The notes below the pieces were generated by a model. That model was not told the DNA's origin. It was given only the letters and a program-made list of their open reading frames with translations, and did no database searches. Shown here one piece after another: positions 52,001 to 58,000 of a stretch of 64,000 bases of DNA. The DNA comes from Sophora flavescens (lineage: Eukaryota; Streptophyta; Magnoliopsida; Fabales; Fabaceae), in contig CM061063.1 of the NCBI GenBank assembly GCA_030762895.1, forward strand, positions 215,242,103 through 215,306,102, read 5' to 3'. Each line of letters starts with the position of its first letter. Position 1 is the stretch's first letter. Made by a program: the position numbers and the translations under genes.

Positions 52001-55000
52001 ATACATCACATACACCAAGTCATTCATCTTTTGTTGAAGCAACCTATTTCTTCTCTTAGTGTGAACCTAGAAAATAAAACATAAAAATAAAAACTCAATA
52101 TTTCTAAACAAATAAAAATTGATAACTACAAACAAAAACATAACTTCACTTACCATTTCAAATGCACTCCAATTACGTTCACACCCAGAAGAGCTACAAG
52201 TCAAGCTAAGGACACGAATAGCAAATCTCTTCAGTTCAACTGCTCCATCCCCATAAAAGTCCCACCATTCTGCAGGAAGCATACATTTCCTACTTTCCTT
52301 TGCAGCATCAATACCAAAGAGCCCTCTATAATAATGAAAATCTGCAAGCTGCAACCCAATCTTCTTTCTCTCCTCAGGATCCTTTACCAACTTTCCCATA
52401 CATGCGTACAACCCAATTTTAACCTCGACATCTTCATGATCGAACTTGGGTTCATAGTGTAATGAGGGATTAAGATAATAAGCAGCTGCATGTAAGGGCC
52501 TATGGAGCTGGTTATCTCATCGCTCATCAATAATATTCCAGATGGGTTCATAGCTACAAATTCCAAATATCCTATATTAGTAACACAATACAAATAAGCT
52601 AATTAATTTCAAATGAGATAAAGTTAAGAAAGTTTACCATTTTTTAACATCATTGAAGTTTCTTTTAATCTGCTCTTTGGCACAATCCATCCCTTCATAT
52701 ATAAAACCCATGGCGGGTTTTTCATCAGAATCCATCAAACGAAGGACTATAATGAGAGGGGAAGCTGCCTTGAGGCATACAATTATATTCTTCGAAAATC
52801 GAGTATAACAAATCATGTCTTCCACCTTTCTTCCCTCAGCAGTTTTGGCAAACTTGCTTGAAGTCCAATCTTCTGAGCTAAACATGCTCAACAATGATGC
52901 CTTATGCTCATTAAGACAAGCTAAGGTCAAATAAGCAGTGGCAAATCTAGTCTTGCCCGGCCTAATCAAGTCCCTTCCTTTAGTAAACTTATTCACCATG
53001 CTAATGAGTTGTGTCCTACAATATATGTAGGTGCATATTTTTCTCCCCTTATGTATTGTAACTTGATGCACCTTCATATGTTTCTCAAAATCACTCCAAC
53101 ATCAAGTCAATGCAATGGGCGGCACATGGAGTCCAATACAAGTTGGGTCGCTTGAAATTTGCAGCATTTCACCTGCTGCCTTGAAATTTGCAGCATTGTC
53201 GGTGACAACTTGGACCATATTTTCCTCTCCAACTTCTTCTACAACATCATCCAACATCTTAAAGACTTTTTCAGTTGTTTTTGAGATGTTAGAAGTGTCC
53301 AATGAATACAGAAACACTGTCCCCTTAGGACTGTTCACCAAGAAGTTACAAATGGAATGCCTCTTGTTGTCTGTCCACCCATCAGACATGATTGTGCAAC
53401 CGGTTCTCTGCCACTCCTCCTTAAACTCTTTAAGCATGTCATCTGTTTGAGCCACAGCTTTTTTCAAAAGCTTTCCTCTGATATCATGGTAAGAAGGAGG
53501 TTTGTAGCCAATCCCAAATTTCCCAATCTTCTCACATCTTTGCAAACTCCACATTTTTTATAGTATTGAAAGGAATTGCACTTGTATAAAAATACTTGGC
53601 TACCTGATCAACAACTTCCTCTTTAAATCCCTTTCTCATCATTTGATTAATTGTTGCTTGAACTGGACCGCTGACTTTTGCTTTCCCTTTTGCAAAGGAA
53701 AAGCCTTTTTGTTGAGAGCTAGCTACTGCAACCTCCTCAGCATCTTCATCAGCATCAAGTATTCTTTTTTTTTTCTTTGATGCCTCTTTAGCCTCAGCCA
53801 CAATTCTCATAAACACATGTTTAACTTCATCTGGCATCGTAGCACATGGTTCAGAATCTTCTCCACTTCCAGCAAGATGATGCTTGAATCTGAAAACTCC
53901 TCCACTAACAGTCTTTGAACAATAATTGCATTTCACTTTTTTTCCATTACCCATAACATCAAGCCCATGTTTCCACCCAGGGTCAGTCCTATTACCAGGT
54001 AAATTTTTCCTACCCCTACCTCTAGAACTCCCAGTTGCTGCTGTGTTGTTTTTGGCTTGAGACATTACAGAGTGAAGATTTTTTTCACGCAGGGTTGTGA
54101 ACTTTTGGTTCCGGATTCAAGCAGGTCGAGCAAGGAAGAGGCGCGAACGCACGATAAGCTACCTCGGCGGAAGAGAGCGAGGCGCGGCAGGGAGGAGGTG
54201 CGATGGAGGAGATGAGGCGCGATTAGGGTTCGTGACGTGAAGGAAGAAGGGATTTGGGAATGGGGTCGAGATCGAGAATGAAGTAGAGAGACGAGGGGCA
54301 AATGTTTTAACCTAAGTCCTATCCTAAACGCACCGTTTTTGGACTTTTGTGAAGCATGTTAAATTTTCACTCAGACTCGCCCCACTCGCTGTAGAATCGC
54401 GATTCTAGACGATTCTGTACGAGTCCGACCGAGTCCACCCGAGTCACGGCGAGTCTACCCCAAAAACGAGTCTGACCACGAGTTCACCCGTTTTCCACAT
54501 GTAGAAACGTGGAATCGTCCGACTCTACGAGTTGACTCGCGATTCTGACAACCATGGCCCGGTCCAGCACAGAGGCTGAATACCGAAGCATGGCTAACAC
54601 TATTGCAGAAACTCTTTGGATCCAATCTCTGCTAACTGAGCTTGGAGTCCCATTCACTGCTCCAAAACTCCTATGTGACAATCTTAGTGCAGTGAATTTG
54701 GAACACAATCCTATCTTACATGCTAGAACCAAGCATATGGAGCTTGATATACACTTTGTTCGTGAGAAGATACTCTCCAAAGCACTCACACTGGTCCATG
54801 TTCCTAGTCAAGACCAACTTGCAGACTGCTTCACTAAGCCACTCTCCTCAGCTAAGTTTACTGAGTTAAGAACCAAGCTCAATGTGGTTTCCTCTCTTGA
54901 CCCACCTTGAGCTTGAGGGGAGGATATTAGAGTATATGTATGATGTACCTGCATAACTGAATGAGCTGAGTCAGCATTATTCTGTTATGACAGTTGGTGA

Positions 55001-58000
55001 CAGTTGGCTCACAACTGCTCTAACAGTTAGGATCGATGGCTATATAAAGCCATCACTGTAATATTGTAAACCAAGATTCATTCAATGAAATCATAGTTAT
55101 AGTTTCAGTTTCAGTTTTTGATCTTCCTCTCCCTCTCACTCTATGATACATTCTATTAGCCTCAAAGAACATTTTGGTGGGCTGACCGACTAGGTCTTTT
55201 TTCCTTTTCTTGTTTAAGAATTATGTTGTTTGACTAGCTCACGTCAGTAAATAATTTTTCATTCACTTTATAATGCAGGTTGCTAAGGAGTTGGTCAGTA
55301 ATGGAATTGCAGGAGAACACATTGGCATTATTACCCCTTATAATTCTCAGGCAAACCTCATTAGGCATGCTGCTTGCATGACTTCCTTGGAGATACATAC
55401 CATTGACAAATACCAGGTAAGGCTAAGGCTGAAGCAAATATTAAGAATTAAGTTAATTAGTAGGCCTTTGGACTTGTGAGCATGCGTTAAAAAATTCAGA
55501 GGGTTAACCCTCTCATACAACTACATAATATTTAGCATTCCACTTAGATTAAGGGCATAACTTGGTTGATTCTGCTTTTTCAATTAAATTTTATGTTTTT
55601 AATAAAACATAGTTCACGTAGATTTATCCTCATAAATCAGTCATGCTTGTCCAGGGTAGAGATAAGGACTGCATATTAGTATCTTTCGTAAGGTCTAGTG
55701 AAAACCCAACAAGCAGCGCTACTTCTTTGCTCGGAGACTGGCACAGGATAAATGTGGCTCTCACTCGTGCTAAGGTAATTCAGTTATTCTCTAACCTTTT
55801 TTATCCCTTTTCACCCGACAATTTTCACTATACTAAGATTAGATAATAATCAAGCTTCACTATGGTATAGTTATTGTTTGAATAAATGCATATATTAAAG
55901 TTCAAATGGTCTTTTTTTTTCTTTATATAATATATAGGTTAAACTAGGTTTTTGATCCCAAGTTTATGATGGTTTTCAATTTGGTCCCCATACATTTTAT
56001 ATTTTTAGACGAGTCTTTATTGTTATAGACATTTTCAAACAAGTCTTAACTATAGAGACATGTTGCTATTCTATGTCAAATGCTAAATAATAGGCATATC
56101 TTCCAACATTATAATGGTGTCATAGCTCAGTTCTCACAGCAACAAAGAGGGATTTGTCTGTTAACATTTATAACTATAGGGACTCATCCAAAAATAAAGT
56201 CAATTGTAGAGACCAAATTAAAATGTAGTGTAAACTATAGTAACCAAAAGTTTAATTTAACCTAATATATAATTATTATATATCATTATATCGCTAGTCA
56301 TGAAGTGAATTTTTTTCTTAATTAAAAACCATACATTCAGATTTTGAACAACTCTCAGTCTCACTAAATAATATTAAGGCTTTGGACCCATTATTTTATT
56401 TTTTAGAAACGGAAATTAAATAATTTTATCTAGCATGTAACCAATTAGAATTAGAATACGGTACGTAGATATTTAGTGGGTTATCATAATCCAACTAGTG
56501 TTTTCTTTGGTTCTATTATTATTAGGTTATCATAATCCAAGTAACAAATAACGATTACATTTATTACAGTGAGACATTGTTAACCACTTCCAAAGAATGA
56601 AGTTTTATTATATCTTGTGGCAGCCATAAAATGAAAAATAAACAATATAATGAGAGAACAAATGGAGCAAGAAGAAATTAGATTCTGGGAAAAATTACAT
56701 TGGCTTCTCATATTTAGTTAATTGCATTTGACACTCTTTTTGTTTTAGAAATTTTACTAACCTCTGTTGAAATTTATATTGTCGTTACACTTGTTCTATT
56801 AGAAAAAGTTGCACACCACCAAACATTAAGATTTATGTGGTTCGACAACGTCTGCCTATATTCATGGAAACACTCCAATAAAAATATTCAGTATCTCAAA
56901 ATAAGATTACAAGTTTTGTGAAAACTTGAGAAATCATACCAAGATGTGTACCACCCTACTAACCCAAGTACCCCAAGACTTACAAGAAATAAGGAACACT
57001 CTCTCACAAAGCATACTCTCACTGAATCACTACTCAAGTTATCACCCCCACTTGATTCACTCATTGCTCTTAGATGCTCCACCACTTCACAAGGCTCCCT
57101 TTATATAGTGGTAGATGTGACTTCTTTCAAGAATGGGTATATGGATATTAATTTCTCTTCACTTTTCCAAGGCACTTGAAACTTGTTATCTCCTTTTTCT
57201 CAGCATAAATATGAATTTTATCAAGATCAAATATGAATTCAAGAAGATAGCAATTTACATGCATGGGAACCATAACCAAAATTAACTTGAAATATTTTCC
57301 TTCTTTTCTCTTTTTTTATTCATTTTGATTTTATTTGAAAAAATTATTTTTATCCTAACAATTCCTTTTTCAATTAGATTTTGAAAACCACGATATTAGA
57401 AAAGTTTCACTTTCTTATCTCTTATGCTGCCATTGTCTGCCCTTGTTATGGCTTATCCTTCTAGGTTCACCTTCATTTTCCACCCTCTCGTAACCAAGCG
57501 TCTCCTATTGTACAACTTGCACCTTCATTTTGAACCAACAAACTTGTAACCTTGGGATGTCATCTCACCCAATGAGATGACATTAAAACTAAAAGAAAGT
57601 ACAAACATCATATTATGGAAATTGTGGATTGCACCATCGTAGGCATTCATTCTCACACTCCCAATGTCTTCAACCTTCATATTTTGGTTATTCTCCATCT
57701 TCAAGTTACCAAACTCCCCTTTGGTCTTCAAGGCATCAAACATCACTCAATCTTGACAAATGTGCATTGAGGCAGTAAAATCTATCATCCATCCCAACTT
57801 AGTAGCCTCCTTATTCATTGTTAAGCAAACATCATCGTCGTCTAATGTATTGACTACATTGGTTTGAGAGTTGTCATTATCCTTCTTATCTTTGGATTTC
57901 TTTAAGTCCTCCCTCATTTGTGTATACATAGCTTGTATGTTGCTCTTCTTCCCACAATAATAACACTCCACATTATTCATTTCTCGTTACCTCAGTCACA

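Larger units (their letters stand above)
47108..55158 (+). mobile_element. Copia-5, full-length, split by hAT transposon 2
   Basis: The element is 8051 bp including a 3146-bp hAT insert, so about 4.9 kb by itself. LTRs lie at 47108-47341 and 54925-55158, similar at roughly 95 percent by eye plus small indels. Both begin TATTAGAG and end ATTCTATTA, so the termini are TA...TA. Flanks are GCCCC (47103-47107) and GCCTC (55159-55163), probably a 5-bp target duplication with one change. The primer site TGGTATCTAGAGC follows the left LTR, and the purine run TTGAGGGGAGGA precedes the right LTR. It is in the sense direction of DNA2, inside intron 31. Confidence 0.92.
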
